The translations under genes were made by a program, and so were the position numbers. The notes beneath the pieces are model-generated. The model had not been told where the DNA came from, ran no database searches, and saw nothing but the letters and a program-made list of their open reading frames with translations. From contig OY776378.1 in assembly GCA_963675575.1 (NCBI GenBank), positions 2,108,001-2,172,000 on the forward strand: DNA of 64,000 nucleotides, in the 5' to 3' direction. This DNA comes from JAGLOK01 sp963675575. Its GTDB lineage: Bacteria > Bacillota > Clostridia > Christensenellales > UMGS416. Positions 1 through 9,240 of the stretch are shown here, one piece after another. The stretch's first letter is position 1. Each line of letters begins with the position of its first letter.

Positions 1-83
1 TATTACTTTTCAACTTTATCTAATGGTAATTGCTCCAGTGATATGATAAAATATTTTTTATTAATACATAAAAAAAGGGTTGT

Positions 84-1190
84 ATGAAAAAAGGTAAAAA
101 TAAAACTAAAGAAGAAAAACACACAAAGCCTGGCGTGCAATCTAAAATAATTTGGAATATCTGCATCTTCTTTTGTATTGCTATAATAATTTTGGGAACA
201 GTGCTTTGGGATTACTATTCACTTTGGGCTTACATGGATTTTTCTTTCCTGAAAAACAGCAGTGCCGAAATTACGCCTACAAACACCAAAACATCAACCG
301 CGCCTTTGCTTACCACTACACCCTCACCAATACCTACACCTAACAAAGCACATTCGCCAACCTTAACTCCGATACCCACTCCTACTCCAACCGCAACTCC
401 CATACCCCATCCCGGAGACCGGGACGGCAAATTTACTCAAGGCGAAATAATAATCGGGGACAATTCATACCACAGTCAAGATTTGTCAATCGAGATATCC
501 AAATACTATGAAAATGAAATAACATATTTCGTAGCTGAAGTTTATGTGCGTGACATGGATAATTTCTTTGCGGCTTTTGCCGGCGGCAAGTATGGCACCA
601 GAAAAGAAGTTACTTCTAAAATGGCTCAAGACAACAACGCGATTTTCGCAGTTTCCGGAGACTATTATAATGCGCGCGAAGGCGGACTAATAGTAAGAAA
701 TTCTGTACAATACAGAAATGGAAGCGGGTTATACAATGAAGTGCTGGCAATATACAATGATGGCAGTATGAAGGGCTTCAGTCATAAAGATGCGTATAGT
801 GGGGAGCTTGCAGCTGACGAGAATGTTGTTCATACATATGTCTTTGGCCCGATTTTGCTTACAGGCGGCGAACTTGCGCGAGAATGGACTGACAGAAATT
901 ATAAAATACGTCATCCTCGGGTGGGCATTGGCATGGTCGAACCATATCATTATTATTTCATATTAGCAGATGGTCGAAAGCAGGGCTATTCAATAGGGAT
1001 TTCACTGCCAGAGCTTACTGATTTGTTTATAGAATTAGAGTGCACCGAGGCATATAACCTCGATGGCGGCGGCTCTGCAACAATGATATTTTTAAACGAA
1101 CTTGTGAACCTTCCACAGGGCACAACCAAAGAAAGGGCTATGGGCGACTGTATATGCTTTATAGAAACCAATTCGACTTCAACGGAATAA
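84..1190 (+). CDS. Membrane-anchored phosphodiester glycosidase (NAGPA/DUF2233 family)
   Basis: This 368-residue protein has a lysine-rich cytoplasmic N-terminus, one membrane segment at about residues 22-44, and a proline/threonine linker (about 58-110, repeated PTP units) that would span the wall. The rest is a phosphodiester glycosidase (NAGPA) domain, recognised from GDYYNAREGG, PRVGIGM and the terminal NLDGGGSATM block (near residues 325-333). Family members remove sugars from phosphodiester-linked glycans such as GlcNAc-1-phosphate decorations of wall or capsule polymers; the substrate here is unknown. The start is fixed by an AAAGGG ribosome site a few bases upstream. It is followed after one base by a rhamnosidase, so the two are probably co-translated and may act on the same surface or plant glycan. 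I am sure of the family but not of the substrate. Confidence 0.85.
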   Translation: MKKGKNKTKEEKHTKPGVQSKIIWNICIFFCIAIIILGTVLWDYYSLWAYMDFSFLKNSSAEITPTNTKTSTAPLLTTTPSPIPTPNKAHSPTLTPIPTPTPTATPIPHPGDRDGKFTQGEIIIGDNSYHSQDLSIEISKYYENEITYFVAEVYVRDMDNFFAAFAGGKYGTRKEVTSKMAQDNNAIFAVSGDYYNAREGGLIVRNSVQYRNGSGLYNEVLAIYNDGSMKGFSHKDAYSGELAADENVVHTYVFGPILLTGGELAREWTDRNYKIRHPRVGIGMVEPYHYYFILADGRKQGYSIGISLPELTDLFIELECTEAYNLDGGGSATMIFLNELVNLPQGTTKERAMGDCICFIETNSTSTE

Positions 1191-1191
1191 T

Positions 1192-3804
1192 ATGAATATC
1201 GTAAATTTAAAATGCGGATATCAAAAAAATCCTAATCAAATTGCAAGAGAAAATGTATGTTTTTCCTGGGGAACTGAAAATGTTGGAAATCAAAAAGCAT
1301 ACCGACTTCAAATTTCCCATGATGAAAATTTTAAAATAATATATGTCGATACTCAGAAAATATTATCTTCAAGCAACAAATTCATAAAAGTAAAAGCCAA
1401 TCTTTCAAGAGCCGCAAAATACTATTGGAGAGTAAAAGTATATACCCAAGACGGCGAAGAAGATTGGAGTCCGATTGCGCATTTTGAAACAAAACATAAA
1501 GGATTTAATGCAAAGTGGATAGCTTCGCAAAGAACAAGAGACCTTATATTACCCGCCCCTTCTACACGCTTCAGAAAAGAATTCGAGTCTGTAGGCAAGG
1601 TTTTAAGCGCAAGGTTATACGCGAGCGCGCAGGGTAACTATAGCGCGTATATAAATGGTGAAAAATGCGGCAGCCAATATCTTTCTCCCGGCTGGACAGA
1701 ATACAAATCAAGAATACAATATCAAGTATACGATGTCACAAGCCTTATTGCCGATGGCGTCAATTGTTTGGCCGCGGTTGTATCCGATGGTTGGTTCATG
1801 GGTCCTCTTACGGGCAATCGTGAGGGTGTGCGTTGCAAATTCGGTGATGAAAGAGCTTTCTTAGCCCAGCTTGAAATTGATTATGAAGACGGTTCTTACA
1901 GCAGTGTCATCACAGACTCTCAATGGCAAAGTGATATGAAAAGCGCATACACTCGATGTGAAATATATTACGGCGCCGATTATGATTCGAGACTGGAAGA
2001 TGGTTTTTTCGGTACAGATTATATTTGCAGGGAAACAGTAAAAGTAATCAATGTAAACAGCCTTCTCGTCCCCGAACAGGGTGTTCCCGTCAAACAAGTG
2101 GGTGAAATACACCCCGCTAAAATAATAACCACTTCCAAAGGTGAAACGGTAGTTGATATGGGTCAAAATATGGTGGGAGTGCCGGAATTAAAAGTAGAGG
2201 GCCGTCTGGGTGAAGAGATTGATTTAATCTTTTTTGAAACTCTTGATAAAAATGGCTGTGTATTTACTTCCAATCTGCGTTCGGCGCGGCAGGGCTTACA
2301 CTACGTTTTAAAAAGCGGTTCAAATAAATTTATTCCCGAAATGACTTTTTACGGCTTCAGATATATTCATGTACTGAAATGGCCGGGCGATATAAAAAAA
2401 GAAAATATCAAAGGAATTGTCTTATCTTCGGATATGGACAAAACGGGATATTTTAAAACAAATAATGATTTGGTAAATAAACTTATCGAAAACACCGTAT
2501 GGAGCCAAATAGGCAATCACATCGACGTTCCAACCGACTGCCCTCAGCGAGACGGACGCTTGGGTTGGACGGGAGACGCTCAGGTTTTCATCAAGACTGC
2601 AGCCTTTAACTATGACGTACTAACTTTCTTTAATAAATGGCTGGGCGATATGTCATATTCTCAAAGAAAAGACGGCTCTATCCCCCATGTCGTTCCCAAC
2701 GTATCAGTTGATGAAAACAGTTCCGCCGGCTGGGGAGAAGCGTGTATAATCATTCCTTGGCAACTTTATTTGCGATACGGAGATATTGATATCTTGAACA
2801 AATGTTATCCTATGATGCAATCTTTTTTAGAATATAGGAAAGCCAGTAGCGTTTCCGGTGGAATTATAAGCTCTGGCTATCACTTTGGTGACTGGCTTGC
2901 TCTTGACAGCATAATGGATCTAAACAGATGCTGGGGATCTACTCCAATAGATTTCATATGCACCGCCTACTATGGCTATATCGCTAAACTGATGCAACAC
3001 ATAGCAAAAGTGCTTGGCAAAAAATCCGATGAAAAAGAATACAAAGAGCTTTCCAGCAAAATAAACTCAGCTTTTTACAAAGAATTTGTAACAGAAAACG
3101 GACGCCTCGCCAGCCATACGCAAACCGCATATATCCTAGCTTTGGCATTTGGGCTTCTTGACGACAAGTCGAAATCACGGGCAATAAAAGAGCTTGTGAA
3201 ACTTATTGAAGATTATAATTGCACAACTTGCGGATTTATGGGAGCTCCTCACGTTTTAGATGTGCTTACCGAAAACGAACATCACGATCTAGCTCTAAAA
3301 ATGGCTCTAAAAAAAGACTACCCTTCTTGGCTTTACCCTATAACAATGGGATCAACGACAATTTGGGAACGTTGGGATTCAATTCTTCCAGATGGATCTA
3401 TTAACAACAATCCTATGAATTCACTAAACAGCTATGCATATGGAGCTGTATCCAATTGGTATTATGAAAAAATTGCGGGTATAGTCCCCGATCCTGAAAA
3501 TCCTGGATATAAGCATTTCTTTCTTTACCCGCGCCCTTCCGAAGAAATAAGTACTGTGGATTGCAGGCTAAAAACACATTATGGCACTATAAAAGTTTAC
3601 TTTGAAATGTATAATAACAATGTGAAGATGCGTCTTAATATCCCGGACAACACAAGTGCACATCTAAAGCTTGAGGACTGCAAAACCTATTCTTTGAACT
3701 GTTCAAGGAAAAAGTATAGCTCGGAAATATTTCTTGAAAATGGAATCCACGACGTAACATATGTAAAGGGCGGCACTTTTTTATCTGTAGTAAGTGAGGT
3801 ATAG
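1192..3804 (+). CDS. GH78 alpha-L-rhamnosidase with altered acid motif
   Basis: This 870-residue intracellular enzyme (no signal peptide) has the GH78 order: Fn3-like N-terminal domain (about 15-105), Bac_rhamnosid_N carbohydrate-binding domain (about 130-300), concanavalin-like domain (about 305-410), the six-hairpin catalytic domain (about 420-760) and a C-terminal beta domain. GH78 enzymes hydrolyse terminal alpha-L-rhamnose from oligosaccharides or plant glycosides. The base motif TTIWERWDS is intact (Glu726). The acid motif reads DCPQRDGRLGW (residues 449-459), where family members I know have DCPQRDERLGW, so Gly455 occupies the general-acid Glu position; codon gga against expected gaa. 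The enzyme may be inactive, may use Asp454, or may have a base-level change. Its start lies one base after the stop of the glycosidase gene, indicating translational coupling. Confidence 0.9.
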   Translation: MNIVNLKCGYQKNPNQIARENVCFSWGTENVGNQKAYRLQISHDENFKIIYVDTQKILSSSNKFIKVKANLSRAAKYYWRVKVYTQDGEEDWSPIAHFETKHKGFNAKWIASQRTRDLILPAPSTRFRKEFESVGKVLSARLYASAQGNYSAYINGEKCGSQYLSPGWTEYKSRIQYQVYDVTSLIADGVNCLAAVVSDGWFMGPLTGNREGVRCKFGDERAFLAQLEIDYEDGSYSSVITDSQWQSDMKSAYTRCEIYYGADYDSRLEDGFFGTDYICRETVKVINVNSLLVPEQGVPVKQVGEIHPAKIITTSKGETVVDMGQNMVGVPELKVEGRLGEEIDLIFFETLDKNGCVFTSNLRSARQGLHYVLKSGSNKFIPEMTFYGFRYIHVLKWPGDIKKENIKGIVLSSDMDKTGYFKTNNDLVNKLIENTVWSQIGNHIDVPTDCPQRDGRLGWTGDAQVFIKTAAFNYDVLTFFNKWLGDMSYSQRKDGSIPHVVPNVSVDENSSAGWGEACIIIPWQLYLRYGDIDILNKCYPMMQSFLEYRKASSVSGGIISSGYHFGDWLALDSIMDLNRCWGSTPIDFICTAYYGYIAKLMQHIAKVLGKKSDEKEYKELSSKINSAFYKEFVTENGRLASHTQTAYILALAFGLLDDKSKSRAIKELVKLIEDYNCTTCGFMGAPHVLDVLTENEHHDLALKMALKKDYPSWLYPITMGSTTIWERWDSILPDGSINNNPMNSLNSYAYGAVSNWYYEKIAGIVPDPENPGYKHFFLYPRPSEEISTVDCRLKTHYGTIKVYFEMYNNNVKMRLNIPDNTSAHLKLEDCKTYSLNCSRKKYSSEIFLENGIHDVTYVKGGTFLSVVSEV

Positions 3805-3807
3805 GTC

Positions 3808-4551
3808 ATGAGACTTTTTACAGCTATAACTCTTCCCCCAAATGTGAAAAAAAAATTATTGGCTACTTCATTCCAGATCAAAAACTTGTCTATCAAAGGA
3901 AATTTCTCCTCTTTTGAAAATTACCATATAACTTTGGTCTTTTTGGGGCAAGTGAAGCGTAACGATATCAGTTTTATAAAAAAAAGCATGGATAAAGCCG
4001 CCGCGATTTACCCCCCGATGTTCTTAAACTGCTCGGATGTCGAATATTTCAAAAAAGGAAACAGCAAAATCCTCTATTACAACGTAGGCGGCAACACTGA
4101 TATTCTATCCGAACTGCAGAATTTCCTCTACCAACGTTTTTTTATGCAAAGTTTGTGCCGCGAGCAAAAAGAATATACTCCTCACATAACATTTGCCAGA
4201 CAAACTAAAATAGATGAGATACCCCCCATAAACCAAAAAATCCAAATCCCCGCAGGAGAAATTACACTTATGCACTCAACCAGAATAGACGGTAAACTAA
4301 CCTATTTGCCAATATACAGCTCTCCGTTTACCGGCACTATCACAATTGATAGAATTGAAGACAAAATAGCTGTGTGCGAAAGTATAAGCGGCTCTATGTT
4401 CAATGTTCGGAAAAGTTTATTGCCCAAAGGTATTTCATCAGGGAGCAAAATAAGTTACAATGGTCTTAATTTCAGTCTGGACAAAAAAGAAACTCAAAAG
4501 TCATCTGATAAAATAAAAACAAAATTTGACAAGGAGATAAGAAAGCATTGA
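3808..4551 (+). CDS. thpR: RNA 2',3'-cyclic phosphodiesterase fused to DUF3006
   Basis: Residues 1-175 are a 2H phosphoesterase of the ThpR/LigT type. The two catalytic His-x-Thr motifs are H40-I-T42 (YHITLVFLG) and H126-I-T128 (TPHITFA). ThpR opens RNA 2',3'-cyclic phosphates to 2'-phosphates; its cellular role in bacteria is unclear. Residues about 177-245 form a second unit: a short beta-rich segment (ITIDRIEDKIAV), KSLLPKG, and a C-terminal charged helix with the DKKETQKSSDKIK pattern. This matches the normally free-standing DUF3006 family. ThpR proteins are usually about 180 residues, so this is a fusion. Translation starts 3 bases after the rhamnosidase stop, with a GAGGT ribosome site inside the end of that gene. 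The first domain is certain; the DUF3006 call is from memory of the family pattern. Confidence 0.85.
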   Translation: MRLFTAITLPPNVKKKLLATSFQIKNLSIKGNFSSFENYHITLVFLGQVKRNDISFIKKSMDKAAAIYPPMFLNCSDVEYFKKGNSKILYYNVGGNTDILSELQNFLYQRFFMQSLCREQKEYTPHITFARQTKIDEIPPINQKIQIPAGEITLMHSTRIDGKLTYLPIYSSPFTGTITIDRIEDKIAVCESISGSMFNVRKSLLPKGISSGSKISYNGLNFSLDKKETQKSSDKIKTKFDKEIRKH

Positions 4552-4578
4552 TAAAATTTCAAGCTTTCAAAATATAAA

Positions 4579-5667
4579 ATGCAATTAGGTATCGTAGGTC
4601 TTCCCAACGTAGGCAAATCAACACTATTCAACGCCCTTACAAAATCAGGAGCGCAGGCGGAAAACTATCCTTTCTGCACTATAGAGCCAAATGTCGGCTT
4701 GGTCGCCGTTCCGGATGAGAGGCTGGATGTTTTGCAGAAATTGTATGATGCAAAGAAAGTTACGCCCGCTGTTATAGAGTTTGTAGATATCGCCGGGCTT
4801 GTAAAAGGCGCATCCAAGGGTGAAGGTCTGGGAAACAAGTTTTTATCCCACATTAGAAACGTTGACGCCATCTTGCAGGTAGTGCGCTGCTTTGACAATG
4901 AAAACATTACCCATGTGGACGGGTCTGTCGATCCAGTACGCGACATGGATACTATAGCCCTTGAGCTTATCTTCGCCGACATGCAAACAGTCGAAAAACG
5001 CATAGATCGCGCAAGAAAGCAGGCTAAATCCGGCGACAAAAATCTTATAGCTCAAGCCGAAGACCTTCAATTTATTTTGGACACCCTTGAATCGGGAACT
5101 CCGGTAAGAGCAATTGAGCTTACAGAATCCCAAAATGAGCTTTGCAAGGAGCTTTGCCTGCTTACACTCAAGCCCACTCTTTATGTGGCTAATGTCGCCG
5201 AGGATGATTATGCAAATGAAAATACATATATCAAAACTGTAAAAGAATACGCAAGCAAGACGGGAGCTCAGGTAATATTAATTTCCGCTCAGATTGAGGA
5301 GGAGCTATCCTCTATGGAAGAAAATGATGCAAAAGAGTTTCTGCTTGATTTGGGAATGCAGGAAACCGGCCTTAACCGCCTTGTTAAAAAAAGTTACGAA
5401 CTTTTAGGACTGATGTCTTATTTAACCGCAGGAGAAAAAGAGGTGCGTGCTTGGACCATTCCTAAAAATACGAAAGCGCCACAAGCGGCAGGAAAAATAC
5501 ACTCGGATTTTGAACGCGGATTCATTAGAGCTGAGGTTGTAAAATATAATGACTTAATCGAATGCGGTTCAATAAGCGCCGCAAAAGAACGTGGTTTGGT
5601 AAGAAGCGAAGGAAAAGAATACGTGATGCAGGATAAAGATGTTGTTCTTTTTAGATTTAATGTTTGA
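4579..5667 (+). CDS. ychF: Ribosome-binding ATPase YchF
   Basis: This 362-residue Obg-family P-loop protein is full length. The P-loop GLPNVGKST is at residues 7-15, the G3 motif DIAGL follows, and the NVAE motif in place of NKxD explains the family's preference for ATP over GTP. A helical domain interrupts the nucleotide domain (about 120-200), and the last 85 residues are the TGS domain. YchF binds ribosomes and is linked to translation fidelity and oxidative stress. The start at MQLGIVGLPN is the family start, yet I see no Shine-Dalgarno sequence within 20 bases; the closest purine run (AAGGAGATAAG) is about 35-48 bases upstream, inside the thpR end. Coupling to thpR translation is likely. 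Confidence 0.97.
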   Translation: MQLGIVGLPNVGKSTLFNALTKSGAQAENYPFCTIEPNVGLVAVPDERLDVLQKLYDAKKVTPAVIEFVDIAGLVKGASKGEGLGNKFLSHIRNVDAILQVVRCFDNENITHVDGSVDPVRDMDTIALELIFADMQTVEKRIDRARKQAKSGDKNLIAQAEDLQFILDTLESGTPVRAIELTESQNELCKELCLLTLKPTLYVANVAEDDYANENTYIKTVKEYASKTGAQVILISAQIEEELSSMEENDAKEFLLDLGMQETGLNRLVKKSYELLGLMSYLTAGEKEVRAWTIPKNTKAPQAAGKIHSDFERGFIRAEVVKYNDLIECGSISAAKERGLVRSEGKEYVMQDKDVVLFRFNV

Positions 5668-5727
5668 TTTGTTTTTTTGTTCATTTAAGAACAGTATATA
5701 AATCTTCTTGATATTACCAGATTTTAG

Positions 5728-5756
5728 TTGACATTTTTGGAGTAAATCAATATAAT
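5728..5756 (+). promoter_or_regulatory. Consensus sigma-A promoter
   Basis: TTGACA (5728-5733) and TATAAT (5751-5756) are both perfect consensus hexamers with a 17-base spacer, 57 bases before the lipoprotein start. This should be a strong constitutive promoter unless a repressor covers it. Confidence 0.85.
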
Positions 5757-5812
5757 GTTAAAATGCTAAAAATGATTTTAGTTTGATTATAGGTTTACTC
5801 CTGGAGGGCTTA

Positions 5813-7399
5813 ATGAATATAAAAAAAACAAATAAAAAGCCTGTCGCCTTGGTGTTCTTGGCGCTTATATTATGTTTGGCACTTTTTTTCTCAGCCTGCA
5901 ATAAAGGAAATGCCCCGGCTGACACAAATGCCAATATGGAAGCTACCGCTTCTCCGGAAACGAATATTACTCCCGAACCTCAGAACTACGGATCTTTTAC
6001 TGTGGTTATTCCTGATAACGGCAAATATAGCATTGCGACTGAAAATGATTTTGTGAAGCAAGCTATCATAAATGATATTGTAAAAGAAAAAGGCATTCAG
6101 GTTGATATGAATGTATTGCCTCTTGATGCAAGTGATTATTTTAATCAGATAAACGCCACTATTGCCTCAGGACAAAGCATAGAATGCATTGTGGATGACT
6201 ATTCCATGTTTGATGTTTATATGGGCATACCAGATTTGTGCCTTCCTGTAGACGATCTTTTGAGCCAATACGGACAGGGGCTGCTGAACTCCATTAGCAG
6301 TGAAACATGGAATGCTGTCACATATAACGGAATGACATATGCTGTCCCCGGAGAGGCTCTTCCAGAAGAAACAGCTATGTATGTGCGTCAGGATTTGCTT
6401 GATTTAATGGGTTTAAATAAGATTGTAACAAGACAAGAATTTGATGCTGCTCTCTTCGCATTTTCCACCCTGAAACCGATGGGCATCACTCCGCTCGCGA
6501 TAAATTATCAGCAGGCTTTAGACTACATGACATACTTAAGGCGTGTGCCCGCAAATGATTATACTTATGAGTATGGCAAGTATGTATTACGTGAACAGCA
6601 CAGTTATTTCAAAGATTTCTTGGAAATGCTTAAAGATTACTACGAAAACGGATACATCCCCGAAGATTTCTTTGATATAACAGAAGAGCAAGTAACGACA
6701 CTCTTCACTTCAGGTCTTGCAATGATGTATGTTACCGAATACACTGATGTAGCTGAAGACTACCAACAACTTTTATCTGTAGCTCCCGATGCTGATGTTG
6801 AGTTGGTTACCAAGCCCACACACAGAAGAATGCCTTACGTTCAGCTTTCCGGTGAAACTCCGGTATCTGATATTTGCATTTTCACCTCCTATGGTCAAAA
6901 CCATGCAGCGCTTATGGTATATTTAGATTGGATGCTATCTGATGTTGAAAATTATGAAACAGCGAATCTTGGAATTTTAGGCACGCAAATAAACTTTATT
7001 AATTTAACTCATCAATATCAATTAATCGGAGATTATGAACAAAAGCCCGATTATTATAACTCAATATACCGCCTAGGCATCTCTCATGACGGAGTATATC
7101 CGCCTGTGGTGCCAATAAACGGTGATGCCACAGCCATTAAGTGTCTTGGCTTGGAACTTTCTTCTTACGAGCATTTATCAACAGCCGACGTAGTTGACGA
7201 AGGGACATACAATTTAAGTCCAGAAGCGCAATCCGCCCTTTCATACTATCGATATTCTATGGATGAGGCGATAAGGCGATATGTCACAGGTGAGATTACT
7301 ATTGCGGAATATATGCAATATTTTGAAAACAACAAAGAGAATGCAAAAATTGTAATCGACGAATTAAACACTTTTGCTCCAAATGGGAGCAGACAATAA
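5813..7399 (+). CDS. Extracellular solute-binding lipoprotein (ABC importer, sugar type)
   Basis: A 528-residue lipoprotein. I start it at ATG 5813 because GGAGGG lies 4 bases upstream and the signal peptide (KKxNKK, hydrophobic core, lipobox FFSAC, lipidated Cys29) begins there; an in-frame TTG ten codons earlier is less likely. After a short acidic Thr/Glu linker comes a type 1 solute-binding fold of the extracellular family seen with oligosaccharide importers of Clostridia (500+ residues, alternating aromatic-rich segments). No permease or ATPase gene is adjacent, so it is an orphan binding protein or sensor and may share permeases encoded elsewhere. A consensus promoter precedes it and a rho-independent terminator follows, making it a single-gene unit. 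Confidence 0.8.
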   Translation: MNIKKTNKKPVALVFLALILCLALFFSACNKGNAPADTNANMEATASPETNITPEPQNYGSFTVVIPDNGKYSIATENDFVKQAIINDIVKEKGIQVDMNVLPLDASDYFNQINATIASGQSIECIVDDYSMFDVYMGIPDLCLPVDDLLSQYGQGLLNSISSETWNAVTYNGMTYAVPGEALPEETAMYVRQDLLDLMGLNKIVTRQEFDAALFAFSTLKPMGITPLAINYQQALDYMTYLRRVPANDYTYEYGKYVLREQHSYFKDFLEMLKDYYENGYIPEDFFDITEEQVTTLFTSGLAMMYVTEYTDVAEDYQQLLSVAPDADVELVTKPTHRRMPYVQLSGETPVSDICIFTSYGQNHAALMVYLDWMLSDVENYETANLGILGTQINFINLTHQYQLIGDYEQKPDYYNSIYRLGISHDGVYPPVVPINGDATAIKCLGLELSSYEHLSTADVVDEGTYNLSPEAQSALSYYRYSMDEAIRRYVTGEITIAEYMQYFENNKENAKIVIDELNTFAPNGSRQ

Positions 7400-7407
7400 T
7401 AAACAAC

Positions 7408-7427
7408 AAAACCGCTTAAGCGGTTTT
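7408..7427 (+). terminator. Rho-independent terminator of the lipoprotein gene
   Basis: Perfect palindrome AAAACCGC-TTAA-GCGGTTTT, 8 bases after the stop codon, with the T run included in the 3' arm. Confidence 0.85.
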
Positions 7428-7432
7428 ACTTT

Positions 7433-7523
7433 GGAGAGATGACTGAGCTGGCCGAAGGTGCATGATTGGAAATCATGTGTGGGGGTAACTCCACCCGGGG
7501 TTCGAATCCCCGTCTCTCCGCCA
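7433..7523 (+). tRNA. tRNA-Ser(GGA)
   Basis: A 91-base class II tRNA with encoded CCA. The acceptor arms GGAGAGA/TCTCTCC pair fully, the anticodon stem CATGA/TCATG encloses loop TTGGAAA with anticodon GGA, the long variable arm (TGTGGGGGTAACTCCACC) is typical of tRNA-Ser, and the T arm CGGGG-TTCGAAT-CCCCG is intact. The serine recombinase element begins directly downstream, so the tRNA marks the left boundary of inserted DNA and remains functional. Confidence 0.97.
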
Positions 7524-7566
7524 AATATGCTCTCTAGGACATAAAAAAGCCTTATTGAGTTTAAAG

Positions 7567-7596
7567 AAAAGTACATGGTACATTCCATGTGCTTTT
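7567..7596 (-). terminator. Terminator of the recombinase operon
   Basis: A 12-base stem (AAAAGTACATGG with CCATGTGCTTTT, one G-T pair) and 6-base loop, 7 bases beyond the recombinase stop on the minus strand; T-rich on both sides, so possibly bidirectional. Its stem resembles hairpins at 38567 and 41379. Confidence 0.65.
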
Positions 7597-7602
7597 ATTC
7601 TA

Positions 7603-9240
7603 TCAGGATTTCACTTCTGATGCAAAAATTGAAGTAAGTTTTTTATACTCATCTCTGTACTTAAACTTTATCGTTATCTGTCTTTCTTCAAATACAATAA
7701 TTTCTTCAATCAGAGCTGTAACTATATCTCTTGTAATCTCATTGATATTGTTAAATCGCTTGAAAGTTGTAATGAATATGCTATCTTCAATTTTTTGATC
7801 TGAAACTTCTGTTATCTGTCTTTTAATATTCAATAACTCTATACTAAGTTCTCTGTTAGAATCTTCATATGAACTTTTCATCTGGCTGTACTCATCTTCA
7901 GTTATTAAGCCCGATTTGCAGTCTTCATACAATCCTTGCTTGAGTGTTGTAACTCTATTTATTTCTTTTTCAATCTTTGAAACTTTTCTTTCAAGAAACG
8001 CAGTGTTTCTTTCTGTAATTTTACTATGTTGAGCTTTTTTTATAGTTTTCTCAATATCAACTGCACATTTTATCTGCTTCTGTATTGAATTTAGTATTAT
8101 TTCAAGTAGAACATCTTCGTCAATGATATGAGTTCCGCAAATCTTGCTACCATATTTTTTTGAAAGTGAACATACATACTTCTTATACTTTCTTCCATTG
8201 TGTGTACAGGTAGTCCTAACCATAGGCTCACCGCAATCACCACATTTTATATAGCGAGAAAGCGGCGATGGAGCCATTTTTTTAACTCTCGGTCTTGTTT
8301 TCTTTTCCTGTAATGCTTGTGCCGCTTCAAACGTTGAATGGGTAACGATAGGATCATGTGTACTAGGTACTACAATCCATTCTTCTTTTGGTAATGGTAT
8401 ACGCTTCTTTGTTTTATGATTATAAGTAGCAGTCTTGCCTTGAACCATATCTCCTGTGTATAGATCAGTATTCAGGATTTGTCTAATATGCCTGGTTTCC
8501 CATAATCCAGCATACCCTGAATTAATTTTATTGTTTTCTGCTTTTTTACTAGTTCTATATGCAGCTGGGTTTAGACTCTTCATATCATTTAACTTGTTCT
8601 TAATTTCTGAATAATCCATACCATTTACAAACCAATTAAAGATTTTTTCTATATTAATTGCAGCTTCTTCATCAATTATTAGATGATTTTTATCTAATGG
8701 ATCTTTTAAATAGCCATATGGAGTTAAGCTACTAATATACTTACCTTCTTTGCGTTTTGATTCAAGGCTTGCTTTTGTCTTTCTTGAAATATCTCTTGCA
8801 TACTCCTCATTTATCAAATTCAAAAAAGGTATTTCTATACTATTCATCTTTGCAGGATTTTTATAACTATCAAGATTTTGCATTACTGATATAAATCGCA
8901 CATTCATTAAAGGAAAGATTCTTTCGAGGTAGTTGTCCACATCAATGTGCTCTCTGCCAAATCGAGATAAATCTTTTACAATAATACAGTTTAATCTGCC
9001 TCTCTTCATATCTTCCATCATTCGTATAAATCCGGGTCGATTGAAGTTTGTACCGGTATAACCATCATCAATATAACAGTCTACTATTTTAAACTCTTCA
9101 TCTTTCTCAGCAAACTCCTTTAGCATATTTTGCTGGTTAATTACGCTATTACTAATGCTTTTTTCTTTATCATCTTGGGATAACCTAACATAGAGAGCGG
9201 TTTCCCATACATCCATTGATTTTCGAGATTTACTAATCAT
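7603..9240 (-). CDS. Large serine recombinase A
   Basis: This 545-residue protein has the resolvase catalytic domain (about 12-155) with nucleophile Ser21 in YVRLSQDD and the following DGYTGTNFNRPG and KDLSRFGR motifs. A Recombinase DNA-binding domain follows (about 170-290, PYGYLKDP), then a zinc ribbon (CGDCG..C..C, about 330-390) and a C-terminal coiled coil (about 390-500). Such enzymes cut and rejoin attP/attB sites for element excision and integration, like TndX/TnpX. Its start overlaps the stop of recombinase B by 4 bases (ATGA), so the two are translated together. The two proteins are clearly related but diverged, suggesting both are needed, as with CcrA/CcrB. A degenerate copy of its middle part is found at 30360-30800. 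Confidence 0.93.
   Translation of the reverse strand: MISKSRKSMDVWETALYVRLSQDDKEKSISNSVINQQNMLKEFAEKDEEFKIVDCYIDDGYTGTNFNRPGFIRMMEDMKRGRLNCIIVKDLSRFGREHIDVDNYLERIFPLMNVRFISVMQNLDSYKNPAKMNSIEIPFLNLINEEYARDISRKTKASLESKRKEGKYISSLTPYGYLKDPLDKNHLIIDEEAAINIEKIFNWFVNGMDYSEIKNKLNDMKSLNPAAYRTSKKAENNKINSGYAGLWETRHIRQILNTDLYTGDMVQGKTATYNHKTKKRIPLPKEEWIVVPSTHDPIVTHSTFEAAQALQEKKTRPRVKKMAPSPLSRYIKCGDCGEPMVRTTCTHNGRKYKKYVCSLSKKYGSKICGTHIIDEDVLLEIILNSIQKQIKCAVDIEKTIKKAQHSKITERNTAFLERKVSKIEKEINRVTTLKQGLYEDCKSGLITEDEYSQMKSSYEDSNRELSIELLNIKRQITEVSDQKIEDSIFITTFKRFNNINEITRDIVTALIEEIIVFEERQITIKFKYRDEYKKLTSIFASEVKS

Noticed and set aside
230..430. Minus-strand frame rich in Val-Gly repeats
   Set aside because: It is the complement of the proline/threonine linker of the glycosidase; no ribosome site.
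7364..7588. Minus-strand open frame with GGETGIRTPGG-like sequence
   Set aside because: It is the complement of tRNA-Ser; this peptide is a well-known false annotation over tRNA-Ser genes.
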